DNA of 50,897 nucleotides from Gammaproteobacteria bacterium (GTDB lineage: Bacteria > Pseudomonadota > Gammaproteobacteria > GCF-002020875): assembly GCA_013349825.1 (NCBI GenBank), contig DUYW01000002.1, positions 5 through 50,901 of the forward strand, written 5' to 3'. Under the pieces are notes generated by a model. The model saw nothing but the letters and a program-made list of their open reading frames with translations, ran no database searches and was not told the DNA's origin. The position numbers were made by a program, and so were the translations under genes. Positions 16,955-26,451 of this stretch are shown here, in pieces; the first letter of the stretch is position 1, and each line of letters begins with the position of its first letter.

Positions 16955-19473
16955 TGAGCGATGAGAATTTAAGACAACCGATTGAGCATGTTGCGGCAAG
17001 TTGTCTGGGGGCAGAGCTGGATGAGGATCTGCGCGAGCTACTGCAGGATCCCAAAACGTTACAGGCACAATTAGTGGATGTGATGGTGAAAATTGAGGGT
17101 AAAGACCCTCTGTTCGCAACCTCACGTGACTGGTTCTATGCACTTGCCTACCTGCTTCGGGGGGCAATGAATCAGCTGTTTATCCGTTCAGCGCGTCATC
17201 ATCATCGCCTTGATGTGCGTCGAGTCTACTATCTCTCTCTTGAATATCTTCCCGGTAGACTGCTCTACAAAACCTTGTTGGATCTCTGTCTGTTGGACAG
17301 CGCAAAGGCTGCAATGGAGGAGATGGGGGTTAACTTGGAATCCTTGAAGGACGAAGAGGTCGATCCTGCATTGGGTAATGGAGGATTGGGCCGTTTGGCG
17401 GCCTGTTTTCTCGATAGTTTGGCTACACACAGCTATGCCGGTTATGGGTATGGTATCCGTTACGAGTATGGACTATTTCGTCAAAAGATCGATAAGGGCG
17501 AACAGCACGAGCAGCCTGAGCATTGGCTCCGGTATGGTTCACCATGGGAATATGCGCGCCCCAGTACCCTCTATTCGATCCGTTTTTATGGTCACGTGAC
17601 TCACTACCAGAACGAAGAGGGTAAAGAGGTGAGTCGTTGGGTAGAGACACAAGATTTGATTGCGATGGCCTTCGATAACCTGATCAGTGGTTATCGATCA
17701 GAGACCGTAGGCAACCTGAGACTCTGGTCTGCACGTGCTTCGCGTGACTTTGATCTGAGTACCTTTAATCAGGGTAACTATATGGATGCGGTAAAAGAGA
17801 AGACCACCAGTGAAAATCTGGCTAAGACCCTCTACCCCGATGACAGTACCTTTGTGGGTCAGGAGTTGCGCCTGAAACAGGAGTACTTTTTTGTCAGTGC
17901 ATCACTGCAGGATATTGTCTCCCGACACCTGCGTGACCACCACACACTGGATGAGCTGGCTGAAAAGGTGGTTATTCAGCTTAATGACACTCATCCTGCA
18001 TTGGCGGTACCGGAGATTCTCCATATCCTGATCGATCAACATAAGTATGAGTTTGATGCTGCCTGGGCACTGACCAAGAAGTTGTTCTGTTATACCAACC
18101 ATACACTGCTCTCAGAGGCGTTGGAGAGCTGGCCGGTGTGTATGTTGGAGACATTACTGCCACGTCATATGGAGTTGATTTTCCACATCAATGAGGTCTT
18201 TCTGGAGGAGGTGAGGCACTACTTCCCCGGTGACTTGGGTAAATTGGGGGCACTCTCATTGATTGATGATGATAACCATCGTGTGCGCATGGCACACCTT
18301 GCAATTGTTGGAAGTCAACGTGTGAATGGGGTTGCAAAATTGCATACCGAGCTACTTCGTACACAGCTCTTCTCTGACTTTGATGCGCTCTATCCGGAGC
18401 GTTTTATCAATGTGACCAATGGCATTACACCGCGTCGCTGGTTATTGGAATCCAATAGCGGGTTGACTGAGCTGTTGGCGAACCATTTAGGAGAGGGTTG
18501 GGTGCGTGACTTGGGGCAGTTAGCGCGTCTGGCTAAAATGAGTGAAAAGAAGAAGTTCCGCACCGATTTTCTTGCACAACTACAGCAGGTGAAGTTGGAG
18601 AATAAGCAGCGCCTGGTTGAAATGGTGCAGCAGCGTGTGGGGATTGATATTTCTGATCAGGCTCTGTTTGATGTGCAGGTGAAACGGTTGCATGAATATA
18701 AACGACAGCTACTCAATTTGCTTCATGTGGTGGCTCGTTATCAGAAAATTCGTGCTGGTGATACAGCAGAGTTGGTGCCCCGAGTCATCATCTTTGCCGG
18801 CAAGGCGGCACCTGGCTACTACATGGCTAAGCAGATCATTCGTCTGATCCATGATGTTGCCGATGTGGTCAACTTTGATCCTGTAGTGGGTGACCTGCTT
18901 AAAGTGGTCTTTATACCGGATTATAAAGTCTCTGATGCCCAGATCATCATTCCCGCAGCCGATCTCTCTGAGCAGATCTCAACAGCAGGTATGGAGGCCT
19001 CAGGTACCGGTAATATGAAATTAACGCTGAATGGTGCGTTGACCATTGGTACACTGGATGGGGCCAATATTGAGATTCGAGAGATGGTTGGAGAGGATAA
19101 CTTCTTCCTCTTCGGACACACAACAGAAGAGGTGCAGGGGTTAAGGCAACATGGCTATGAGTCTGCTCGCTATTACCATGAGAATGAAACCCTGCGTACA
19201 GCATTAGATGCAATTGCAGGTGGCTTCTTCTCGCAAGGAGACCCTTGTCGCTACCAAGGGTTAGTCGATAGTCTGTTGCACGGAGACTTCTTTATGGTGC
19301 TGGCCGATTTCCAGAGCTATATTGATGAACAGGCACGTGTTGATGAGGTTTATCGTGATCAGCAGGAGTGGAATCGACAGGTGCTGCAGAATATTATTGG
19401 TGTCGGTTACTTCTCTTCAGACCGTGCGATACATCAATATGCTTCTGAAATTTGGGGGATCACCCCCGTTTAA
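16954..19473 (+). CDS. glgP: Glycogen phosphorylase
   Basis: GT35 phosphorylase that releases glucose-1-phosphate from glycogen. The length of 839 residues is normal. Visible signatures are LEYLPGRLLYKTLLDL, DPALGNGGLGRLAACFLDS, YGIRYEYGLFRQ, QLNDTHPALAVPE, NVTNGITPRRWL and the PLP-lysine region EASGTGNMKLTLNGALTIGTLDGANIEI, with Lys689 as the PLP anchor. The start overlaps the glgA stop by one base. The gene ends 8 bases before the stop of the convergent gene at 19481 with no terminator between them. Confidence 0.96.
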   Translation: MSDENLRQPIEHVAASCLGAELDEDLRELLQDPKTLQAQLVDVMVKIEGKDPLFATSRDWFYALAYLLRGAMNQLFIRSARHHHRLDVRRVYYLSLEYLPGRLLYKTLLDLCLLDSAKAAMEEMGVNLESLKDEEVDPALGNGGLGRLAACFLDSLATHSYAGYGYGIRYEYGLFRQKIDKGEQHEQPEHWLRYGSPWEYARPSTLYSIRFYGHVTHYQNEEGKEVSRWVETQDLIAMAFDNLISGYRSETVGNLRLWSARASRDFDLSTFNQGNYMDAVKEKTTSENLAKTLYPDDSTFVGQELRLKQEYFFVSASLQDIVSRHLRDHHTLDELAEKVVIQLNDTHPALAVPEILHILIDQHKYEFDAAWALTKKLFCYTNHTLLSEALESWPVCMLETLLPRHMELIFHINEVFLEEVRHYFPGDLGKLGALSLIDDDNHRVRMAHLAIVGSQRVNGVAKLHTELLRTQLFSDFDALYPERFINVTNGITPRRWLLESNSGLTELLANHLGEGWVRDLGQLARLAKMSEKKKFRTDFLAQLQQVKLENKQRLVEMVQQRVGIDISDQALFDVQVKRLHEYKRQLLNLLHVVARYQKIRAGDTAELVPRVIIFAGKAAPGYYMAKQIIRLIHDVADVVNFDPVVGDLLKVVFIPDYKVSDAQIIIPAADLSEQISTAGMEASGTGNMKLTLNGALTIGTLDGANIEIREMVGEDNFFLFGHTTEEVQGLRQHGYESARYYHENETLRTALDAIAGGFFSQGDPCRYQGLVDSLLHGDFFMVLADFQSYIDEQARVDEVYRDQQEWNRQVLQNIIGVGYFSSDRAIHQYASEIWGITPV

Positions 19474-19480
19474 CGGTGTC

Positions 19481-19804
19481 TTAGCAGTCAACAATTTCGT
19501 GGATACGACGACGTACACCATTGAGCTGTTTTAAATTTCTCTCTTGGTAGGCAACAGTGAGCTGGGAGATGAGCGCGTAAAACAGCGTCTGTCTTTTGCC
19601 TCTCAGCCTTTTCTCCTGACACTCCTCTTTATAGAGGATCTTGAGAATGGCAATGCTTTGACTGATGTAAAGTTTAAGCTGCTCCTGGGTCTTTTTTTGC
19701 AGGGCAACTTGCGCATAAGAGAGCATGAAATCTGCGCTCTCCAGTAGCTGCACGGTTCTGCGGTCATAGGAACGGCTGGGGCTGTTTTTCGATTGCTGAT
19801 GCAT
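19481..19804 (-). CDS. Small helical protein of unknown function
   Basis: 107 residues, basic and predicted all-helical, with no signal peptide or membrane segment. The pattern of heptad-like Leu/Ile around YISQSIAILKILYKEECQEK and a final helix ERNLKQLNGVRRRIHEIVD is loosely like FliS-type four-helix chaperones, but the match is too weak to name it. A strong AGGAG lies 8 bases before the ATG. A TATAAA (19849-19854) with TTGGCA 19 bases further upstream could be a promoter, though the spacing is long. It lies between glgP and malQ without obvious functional tie. Confidence 0.6.
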   Translation of the reverse strand: MHQQSKNSPSRSYDRRTVQLLESADFMLSYAQVALQKKTQEQLKLYISQSIAILKILYKEECQEKRLRGKRQTLFYALISQLTVAYQERNLKQLNGVRRRIHEIVDC

Positions 19805-19896
19805 GATCTTTCTCCTGTTATGTTGACGCTCTTTTGTCGGTGAGCGGCTTTATAGAAGAAAAAGCATAAAATATGCCAATCTGTAAATGAGTCCTT

Positions 19897-21966
19897 TTAA
19901 TTCGCTCTCTCTGCCTGTAGAGCTTCTGTTGCCTTGATCCAGCCCGGTTGCTGAGAGAGCAGCTCCAGCGCAGTAGCAATTCTGCGTCGCCAGTTGGGAC
20001 GCTGGTCCGGAGTGCCTGGTTGGTTGATGGGGAGTGGTTCCAGCAGCAGATCATCCAGATTAACCATCATTAATCGTGCAGGAGTTCTGGCAATAAAGGT
20101 CTGTAGCGCAACCATGATAGCCAATAGCTGTTGCGGCGAATCCTGACTATCGCCGGGCTCATCTCTCCATAGCTGTTGGTCGGTGAGCGCAGCGAGCAGA
20201 ACCTCTCGCTCTTCTGCAGGGGCATTTTTCCAGAAACCGGCAAAGGTGTGCAGGTCATGAGAGGAGAGAGTTGCCAGAGCAACCTCCTTCCAGAGTTCAG
20301 GGCGTATATAGAGGCCACTGGGATATCGCTGAAACCAGAATAGCTGGTAGGAGAGAAAATGAATCTGGTTGATCTCCTCACTAAACCCTTCGGGTACCGT
20401 TCCAAGGTCTTCCCCGATAATCATGCACTGGTTACGCTGACTCTCCAATTTTAAAATTGCGAACAGCTCCTGTTGCGGATAGTGCACATAGGTCCCATTG
20501 GTTGCATTTAAACCAGCATTCATCCAATAGAGTCGGGTGAGTGACATTACATGGTCTATGCGCAAGGCACGGGCATACTGCATATTTGAACGCACCATCT
20601 CAATAAAAGGGTGGTAGTGGTGCTCTCGCAGTGTAAGGGGGTTAAAGGGAGACATACTCCAGCACTGCCCTTCTGGGGCAAATTGATCCGGGGGGGCACC
20701 AAATTCGATATCTTCAGCGTAGTATTCACGATCCATCCAGCTGTCAGCCCCTTGCGGACTTGACCCTGTAGCGAGGTCAAGATAGAGCATTCCGCTGGCA
20801 GAACGTTCCAGTTGTTGGTGACACTCCCACTGTAAAAATAGATGGAACGCAATTTTATCTCGATATTTCCCAGAGAACCGCTGAACAGCCTCAGAGTGAT
20901 AAAACTGCAGTTCGGCAGGCCAGGTTTTCCACTCTGCAGAACCGTAGACTTCAGCTAGTGCACAGTAGAGTGCATAGCGCCAGAGGGGGTGTTGGTGTTG
21001 TGAAAGTTCATCATAAAATTGGTTGAACTGCTTCAGGCGAGATTGTTCTCCATGCTGTAAAAGGGTAAACAGTGCCCTGAACTGCGGCCATTTGAATGCG
21101 GCGACCCCACTATAATCGACCCAGTCACCACTGCGAAGCTGCTCCAGAGTGTGTTGAGTCTTCTTGCTAAAATAGGCTGTACGCAGCTTTCCCGCCTGCT
21201 TGGAGGTTTCAGAAAATTCTGGGAATGAGGCGACACGCAGATAGAGGGGATTGAGTGCCTTGCGGCTGGAGGGGTAGTAGGGGCTAGCCTGCTCAGGGTA
21301 TTCAGGAAAGAGTGCATGGAGTGGGTTGACACCTACAAGATGGGCGCCGGCCTGTTGTGCGAGGTGGACCACCCCTGAAAGGTCTGTCAGGTCACCAATC
21401 CCCTCATTGTTATCGCTACGTAGTGTATAGAGATGGATCTGTATACCCCACGCTCTCTTCTGTTCAAGGCTCCAGCCCGAAGCAGGTGCAACAATGACCA
21501 TGGATTCAGCAAGCAGAGTTTTTTGTGTTGAATGAGCGCTCTGTTTGATAGTGAGGGTGTGATAGCCGAGTGTTAAAGGCAGTGATAGCTCAATGGGGTA
21601 GGACTGATAAAGGGTATCATGGATAATCTGCTCATTTATCGCTGTAGCTTCAGCTGGTGGGAGCACACCTTCAATGTTCTCACCAGATTCACTGCTGAAA
21701 TGCCACTGCAGTGGTTCACCCCATAGCGTATGGGGTAACGTAAGGTTGAAGCAGAGAGGTTGATGTTCTGCTGCAGTCAGTGTTGGTGGCAGAGGTGTCT
21801 GCCATGCAAGCAACTCCATCTCATCCAGTGTCTGTAGTTGGGTGATTTGTTGCAGAATAGTGAACTGATGTTCATCGGCGAGAGGGTGCCAGTGGCCCTG
21901 AATATCCCAGTAGCCAGAATCTACACCGTACAGTTCAGCAACCCGCTGTAGCTGTTCATGGTTCAT
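19897..21966 (-). CDS. malQ: 4-alpha-glucanotransferase (amylomaltase)
   Basis: GH77 enzyme that transfers maltosyl units between maltodextrins, recycling the short chains left by GlgP and GlgX. An N-terminal beta-rich extension (to about residue 150) precedes the catalytic domain, as in enterobacterial MalQ. The catalytic domain shows GIGDLTDL, VGVNPLHALFP, SPYYPSSRKALNPLY, nucleophile Asp471 in ALRIDHVMSL, acid/base Glu519 in IIGEDLGTVP and Asp571 in SSHDLHTFAGFW. The last motif usually reads THDLPT, so Leu-His here is a small change. I prefer ATG 21966 over TTG 21993. It overlaps the end of glgX by 11 bases, consistent with translational coupling. Confidence 0.93.
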   Translation of the reverse strand: MNHEQLQRVAELYGVDSGYWDIQGHWHPLADEHQFTILQQITQLQTLDEMELLAWQTPLPPTLTAAEHQPLCFNLTLPHTLWGEPLQWHFSSESGENIEGVLPPAEATAINEQIIHDTLYQSYPIELSLPLTLGYHTLTIKQSAHSTQKTLLAESMVIVAPASGWSLEQKRAWGIQIHLYTLRSDNNEGIGDLTDLSGVVHLAQQAGAHLVGVNPLHALFPEYPEQASPYYPSSRKALNPLYLRVASFPEFSETSKQAGKLRTAYFSKKTQHTLEQLRSGDWVDYSGVAAFKWPQFRALFTLLQHGEQSRLKQFNQFYDELSQHQHPLWRYALYCALAEVYGSAEWKTWPAELQFYHSEAVQRFSGKYRDKIAFHLFLQWECHQQLERSASGMLYLDLATGSSPQGADSWMDREYYAEDIEFGAPPDQFAPEGQCWSMSPFNPLTLREHHYHPFIEMVRSNMQYARALRIDHVMSLTRLYWMNAGLNATNGTYVHYPQQELFAILKLESQRNQCMIIGEDLGTVPEGFSEEINQIHFLSYQLFWFQRYPSGLYIRPELWKEVALATLSSHDLHTFAGFWKNAPAEEREVLLAALTDQQLWRDEPGDSQDSPQQLLAIMVALQTFIARTPARLMMVNLDDLLLEPLPINQPGTPDQRPNWRRRIATALELLSQQPGWIKATEALQAERAN

Positions 21967-24028
21967 CGATGACTGACTCTTGAAGCAGGGCAATGCTTTC
22001 AGCCCTTAAAAGTATATTATTGCTACTGGATGGAGGGTCAAAAGAGTGGTTTGAATGCCTTGGGTTGGCACTGTCAATAAGTGTTTTCCACTGTTTTTCT
22101 TGGGTGGGGGAGGGGAGTTTGAACTGTTGCTGCGTGTGGCTGCCATTGATGATCAGGGCGACCTTTCCGGTATCGGGGGCCGGTGTACAGCAGAGCATAA
22201 TCAATGTCTTGGAGAGAGGGTCATTCCAGTGGTGAGGTTCCATCAGAATGCCTTCTTGGGTAAGCCAGTTGAAGTGTATCTTGCGGTACTGAGAGGAGTG
22301 AAACAGATGGTGGAGCTGAAAGTGGGGGATCTGGTTACGAATTTTGCTCAGATGACAGACATATTCGAGAAGGCTTTGGTTTTCAGGCTGTTTTAGCCGT
22401 GACCAGTCGATCCAGCTCATTGTTGTATCTTGACAGTAGCTATTGTTGTTGCCCTGTTGGCTGTTGCCCATCTCATCCCCGGAGAGCAGCATCGGTACCC
22501 CTTGAGAGAAGAATAGGGTGGTGAGCAGATTGCGTTTGTGTTGGTTACGATAGAAGTTTATCTCACCGTTATCGGTCTCCCCCTCTACACCATGATTGCA
22601 GCTTAGATTATGGTTGGTGCCATCCCGGTTGTCCTCGCCATTATCAAGATTGTGCTTTTGTTCATAACTGACCAGATCATGTAACGTAAATCCATCATGT
22701 GCAGTGATAAAATTGATAGAGGATTGTAGCGTACGTCCACGATCACCGAAAAGATCCTCAGAGGCGGTCAGACGTTGTCCGAGTGAGCCTAACCCGTTGT
22801 TGTCACCATTCCAGAAAGCGCGCAGATCATCACGAAAACTGTCATTCCACTCACGCCAGCCTGAAGGGAAGTTCCCGGTCTGATAACCATTGGTACCGAG
22901 ATCCCAGGGTTCAGCAATCAGTTTTTGGCGGGAGAGGATGCTGTCCTGTTGGATTGCAGCAAGCAGGGCACTGTGTTGTGTGTACTGGTTAGATTCATTG
23001 CGTGCCAGAGTGGTCGCCAGATCAAAGCGGAAACCATCCACCTCCATCTCCTGACTCCAGTAGCGCAGTGAGTCGGTGACCAACTGTATAACCCGTGGAT
23101 GAGAGAGGTTGAGGGTGTTGCCGCACCCTGCATCGTTGATATATTGATCAGGATGACCATCAGGATGTCTGTAGTAACTGAGGTTATCGATTCCTTTCAG
23201 AGAGAGAGTAGGCCCCAGTGCATCACCCTCACCACTATGGTTAAAGACTACATCCAGTATCACTTCAATGCCGGCATCATGGAGCTTGCGAACCATGTTA
23301 CGGAACTCCTGTATTGCCGTGGGTTGGTTGAGATAGCGTGGGTCAGGGGCAAAGAAATTGAAGGGGTTATAGCCCCAGTAATTTGTCAGGTTATGTTGCT
23401 GCAGATGTTGCTCATCGGCAAAGGCGAATACGGGAAGCAGCTCAACGGCAGTGACCCCCAAGGCCTTAAGATGTTTAATGACCGGTGCAGATGCGAGTCC
23501 CTGAAAGCGACCTCTCCGGGATGCAGGGATATCAGGGTGCTGTTGAGTAAACCCTTTGACATGGAGTTCATAGAGTAATGTCTCATGCCAGGGTGTCTCC
23601 AGTTTTGGAGTCTTTGAGAGTGGCTTGGTGGCGGTAACAACCCCCTTGGGGATCCATTGCTGGTTATCACTGTTTCTGGGGGCTTCACCGCAATCATAGT
23701 GGCTTTGGTGATGCTGTAGTGATCCGCTGAGTGCTTTGGCGTAAGGGTCAATCAGCAGGTTGTTGGCATTGAAGAATAGCCCCTGTTGTGGGTCCCAAAC
23801 ACCATGGACACGGTAGCCATACTGTTGGCCTGGAGAGATACCGGGTAGATAACCATGCCAAATCTGATTCTCTTGATAAAGCGGGTAGCGATGCTCCTTT
23901 CCATTATTGAACAGACAGAGTTCAACCGCTTCGGCATGTGCAGAAAATAGAGAGAAGTGGGTGCCTTCACCATCCCAATGGGCTCCAATGGTAAAGAGAT
24001 CACCTGGGAGAATCTTTTGGGTACTCAT
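21956..24028 (-). CDS. glgX: Glycogen debranching enzyme GlgX (isoamylase type)
   Basis: GH13 debranching enzyme that cleaves alpha-1,6 links of limit dextrins. An N-terminal CBM48-like domain ([18 protein letters not shown]) precedes the barrel. Conserved regions are [23 protein letters not shown], nucleophile Asp336 in [14 protein letters not shown], acid/base Glu373 in LIAEPWDLG and Asp445 in [21 protein letters not shown]. The length of 690 fits. The start codon overlaps the glgB stop in an ATGA junction and the stop overlaps malQ, making a glgB-glgX-malQ block. Confidence 0.94.
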   Translation of the reverse strand: MSTQKILPGDLFTIGAHWDGEGTHFSLFSAHAEAVELCLFNNGKEHRYPLYQENQIWHGYLPGISPGQQYGYRVHGVWDPQQGLFFNANNLLIDPYAKALSGSLQHHQSHYDCGEAPRNSDNQQWIPKGVVTATKPLSKTPKLETPWHETLLYELHVKGFTQQHPDIPASRRGRFQGLASAPVIKHLKALGVTAVELLPVFAFADEQHLQQHNLTNYWGYNPFNFFAPDPRYLNQPTAIQEFRNMVRKLHDAGIEVILDVVFNHSGEGDALGPTLSLKGIDNLSYYRHPDGHPDQYINDAGCGNTLNLSHPRVIQLVTDSLRYWSQEMEVDGFRFDLATTLARNESNQYTQHSALLAAIQQDSILSRQKLIAEPWDLGTNGYQTGNFPSGWREWNDSFRDDLRAFWNGDNNGLGSLGQRLTASEDLFGDRGRTLQSSINFITAHDGFTLHDLVSYEQKHNLDNGEDNRDGTNHNLSCNHGVEGETDNGEINFYRNQHKRNLLTTLFFSQGVPMLLSGDEMGNSQQGNNNSYCQDTTMSWIDWSRLKQPENQSLLEYVCHLSKIRNQIPHFQLHHLFHSSQYRKIHFNWLTQEGILMEPHHWNDPLSKTLIMLCCTPAPDTGKVALIINGSHTQQQFKLPSPTQEKQWKTLIDSANPRHSNHSFDPPSSSNNILLRAESIALLQESVIDEP

Positions 24029-25965
24029 GAATCAAATTGCAGAATCAGGCAGCCAAGAGGGGGGATAGTCAGTGACAGGCTGCAACGTTGACCATGAAAA
24101 GGGGTTGGATGTGATTGGACTGTGCCACTGTTTCCACAGTTACTTCCACCATAGCTGGCTGCGTCAGAGTTGAGAATTTCCTGGTAGAGTCCCTCTTCAG
24201 GTACACCGATTTGATACTGTTCACGCACGATAGGGGTGAAGTTACAGACTACAACAACCGCTGAGCCCGCTCTATCTTTACGTAAAAAAGAGATAATGCC
24301 TTGTTGGTGATTATTGCAGTCGATCCACTCAAATCCATCTGATTCATGGTCGAGTTGGTGGAGTTGGTGGAGGGTTCGGTAGAGGTGGTTAAGATCGCCG
24401 ACAAGATACTGCACACCACAGTGGAGGTGATGATTCGGGTTATGTTGCTCGGTTAGGTGCCAGTCCAGACTCTGTTGATGATTCCATTCGTTGATTTGAC
24501 CAAACTCGCCTCCCATAAAGAGCAGCTTCTTGCCGGGGTGAGCAAACATCAAGGAGAGATAAAGTCTGAGGTTGGCAAACTTCTGCCATAGATCTCCAGG
24601 CATTTTCTCCACTAAGGAGCGTTTTCCATGAACCACCTCGTCGTGAGAGAGAGGGAGCATAAAATTTTCCTGGAAGGCATAGAGCAATCCAAAGGTGATC
24701 TCAGTTTGATGAAAAGCACGGTGTATACTGTCTCGTGCAATAAAGCGAAGGGTGTCATTCATCCAGCCCATGTTCCACTTATAGCCAAATCCGAGTCCCC
24801 CCAGATCCGTTGGACGAGAGACCATAGGCCATGAGGTAGACTCCTCTGCAACGGTAAAGGCGTCAGGAAATTGCAGGTAGACCTCTTCGTTGAGTCGCCG
24901 TAGAAAACGGACTGCCTCCAGGTTCTCGTTGCCACCAAAGTGGTTGGGAATCCACTCACCATCCTTGCGGTCATAGTCAAGATAGAGCATTGATGCAACA
25001 GCATCCACTCGCAGGCCATCAATGTGAAACTTGTTCAGCCAGAAGAGGGCATTTGAGATCAGAAAGTTGGAAACTTCCTGTCGCCCATAGTTGTAGATGC
25101 GGGTTCCCCACTCCTGGTGACGTCCTTGGCGAGGGTCTTCATGTTCATAGAGGTGAGTACCGTCAAACTGGTTGAGGCCGTGTTCATCATCGGGGAAGTG
25201 GCCTGCAACCCAGTCCAGAATAACCCCCAATCCTGCCTGATGACAGCGGTCTACAAAGGAGCGGAACTCATCAGGATCACCAAATCGTCGAGTTGCCGCA
25301 AACAGCCCTGTCGGTTGGTAGCCCCAAGAGCCATCAAAAGGGTGTTCGCTAATGGGGAGTAGCTCAATATGGGTAAAACCGAGTGATTTGACATAGGGGA
25401 TTAAACGGTCCCCTAGCTCTTGATAGCTGAGTGGCCGGTTACTCTCTTCAGGAATTTTACACCAAGAGCCAAGGTGGACCTCATAGATAGAGATTGCCAC
25501 ATCTCGTTGGTGTTGTGAGTGGCGATGTTCCATCCACTGCTGGTCATTCCACTGGTACTGTTCAAGGTCATAGACCTGAGAGGCAGTGCCTGGAGGGTGC
25601 TCACATTGAAAGGCAAAGGGGTCACTCTTGAGGGGTAAGCGGTGATTTTGGGTATTGATCAGCTCGTATTTGTAGAGTGTTCCACTCTCCAGTCCGGGGA
25701 TAAACAGCTCCCACACGCCACATCCTGGGTATAGATGCATCGGATTGAGGTCGCCATTCCATCGGTTAAAGTGGCCAATGACACTGACACGTTGAGCATT
25801 GGGAGCCCACACAGCAAAGTGGACACCTTGAACACCATCGACCTCTGTGGGGTGTGCCCCTAACTTCTCATAGAGTCGATAGTGATTGCCTTCAGAGATT
25901 AGATGTTGATCAACCTCACCAATAAATGGAGTGGTGTCTGCAGCGGGTGTGGGGTTGAGGGCCAT
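24025..25965 (-). CDS. glgB: 1,4-alpha-glucan branching enzyme
   Basis: GH13 branching enzyme that cuts alpha-1,4 chains and rejoins them as alpha-1,6 branches. Residues about 25-125 are the CBM48 domain ([20 protein letters not shown]). The barrel has the branching-enzyme signature [16 protein letters not shown], nucleophile Asp321 in [10 protein letters not shown], acid/base Glu374 in [10 protein letters not shown] and Asp442 in [13 protein letters not shown]. At 646 residues it lacks the extra N1 domain of the roughly 730-residue E. coli enzyme, which tends to alter branch-chain length. It begins 2 bases after the stop of the DUF2934 gene and shares an ATGA overlap with glgX. Confidence 0.95.
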   Translation of the reverse strand: MALNPTPAADTTPFIGEVDQHLISEGNHYRLYEKLGAHPTEVDGVQGVHFAVWAPNAQRVSVIGHFNRWNGDLNPMHLYPGCGVWELFIPGLESGTLYKYELINTQNHRLPLKSDPFAFQCEHPPGTASQVYDLEQYQWNDQQWMEHRHSQHQRDVAISIYEVHLGSWCKIPEESNRPLSYQELGDRLIPYVKSLGFTHIELLPISEHPFDGSWGYQPTGLFAATRRFGDPDEFRSFVDRCHQAGLGVILDWVAGHFPDDEHGLNQFDGTHLYEHEDPRQGRHQEWGTRIYNYGRQEVSNFLISNALFWLNKFHIDGLRVDAVASMLYLDYDRKDGEWIPNHFGGNENLEAVRFLRRLNEEVYLQFPDAFTVAEESTSWPMVSRPTDLGGLGFGYKWNMGWMNDTLRFIARDSIHRAFHQTEITFGLLYAFQENFMLPLSHDEVVHGKRSLVEKMPGDLWQKFANLRLYLSLMFAHPGKKLLFMGGEFGQINEWNHQQSLDWHLTEQHNPNHHLHCGVQYLVGDLNHLYRTLHQLHQLDHESDGFEWIDCNNHQQGIISFLRKDRAGSAVVVVCNFTPIVREQYQIGVPEEGLYQEILNSDAASYGGSNCGNSGTVQSHPTPFHGQRCSLSLTIPPLGCLILQFDS

Positions 25966-25967
25966 CG

Positions 25968-26333
25968 TTAGCTACGGCGAGTTGTTTTCTTCTTTGCGGC
26001 TCTCTTTTTGGTTGCAGATTTCTTCACGACAGCCTTTACTGTAGCCTTTTTTGTAGCTACTTTTTTGGGAGCCACTTTTTTCTTCGCGACACTCTTTTTA
26101 GGTGCGACGACTTTTTTCTTGCTGGCACTCTTCTTTTTTACAGCACTCTTCTTCACGACAGGCTTCTTATCGACAGACTTCAGCTGCTTGCGCTCTTCCT
26201 GCTTGGATAATTCAGCCAGTACAATGGCTTCCGCTTTTAGCCAGTGAGAAAAATCCTGTCCCAGAGGTTCTCCCTCCTCTTTCCAGAGTAGGTAGGCCTG
26301 TCGTTGGATGAGTGCAGTGAGTTCTTTGTTCAT
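25968..26333 (-). CDS. DUF2934-domain protein with lysine/alanine-rich tail
   Basis: 121 residues in two parts. Residues 1-45 ([31 protein letters not shown]) match the short DUF2934 helix pair. From about residue 53 on, it is almost wholly Lys, Ala, Val, Ser and Thr, with repeats such as KKSAVKKK and KKVAPKK, like bacterial histone H1-type tails. The tail would bind nucleic acid or other polyanions. It leads the glgB-glgX-malQ operon, with glgB starting 2 bases after its stop, so it is expressed with branching enzyme. Some DUF2934 proteins occur beside glycogen and trehalose genes, but no function is established that I know of. Confidence 0.82.
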   Translation of the reverse strand: MNKELTALIQRQAYLLWKEEGEPLGQDFSHWLKAEAIVLAELSKQEERKQLKSVDKKPVVKKSAVKKKSASKKKVVAPKKSVAKKKVAPKKVATKKATVKAVVKKSATKKRAAKKKTTRRS

Positions 26334-26375
26334 GGGTTGGTATCTCCAAAATAGTGTTATATAACGATGAAAATT

Positions 26376-26440
26376 GTCTGTTGCTAATGTCTGTTGCTAA
26401 TGTCTGTTTCTAAAGTCTATTTCTAATGTCTATTTCTAAA
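26376..26440. repeat. Five tandem copies of a 13-bp repeat
   Basis: Units start at 26376, 26389, 26402, 26415 and 26428 and fit GTCTRTTKCTAAW. Copies 1 and 2 are identical; the others differ at one to three positions. It lies between the pgi stop (26452) and the start of the DUF2934-glgB operon (26333), so it falls in that operon's upstream region. Confidence 0.9.
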
Positions 26441-26451
26441 GAGGTTATTTA

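Noticed and set aside
23099-23578. 159-codon frame opposite glgX
   Set aside because: Lies wholly inside a conserved enzyme gene and has no start signal.
26376-26440. Tandem repeats as a possible CRISPR array
   Set aside because: Units are 13 bp and directly adjacent with no spacers, and no cas gene is present.
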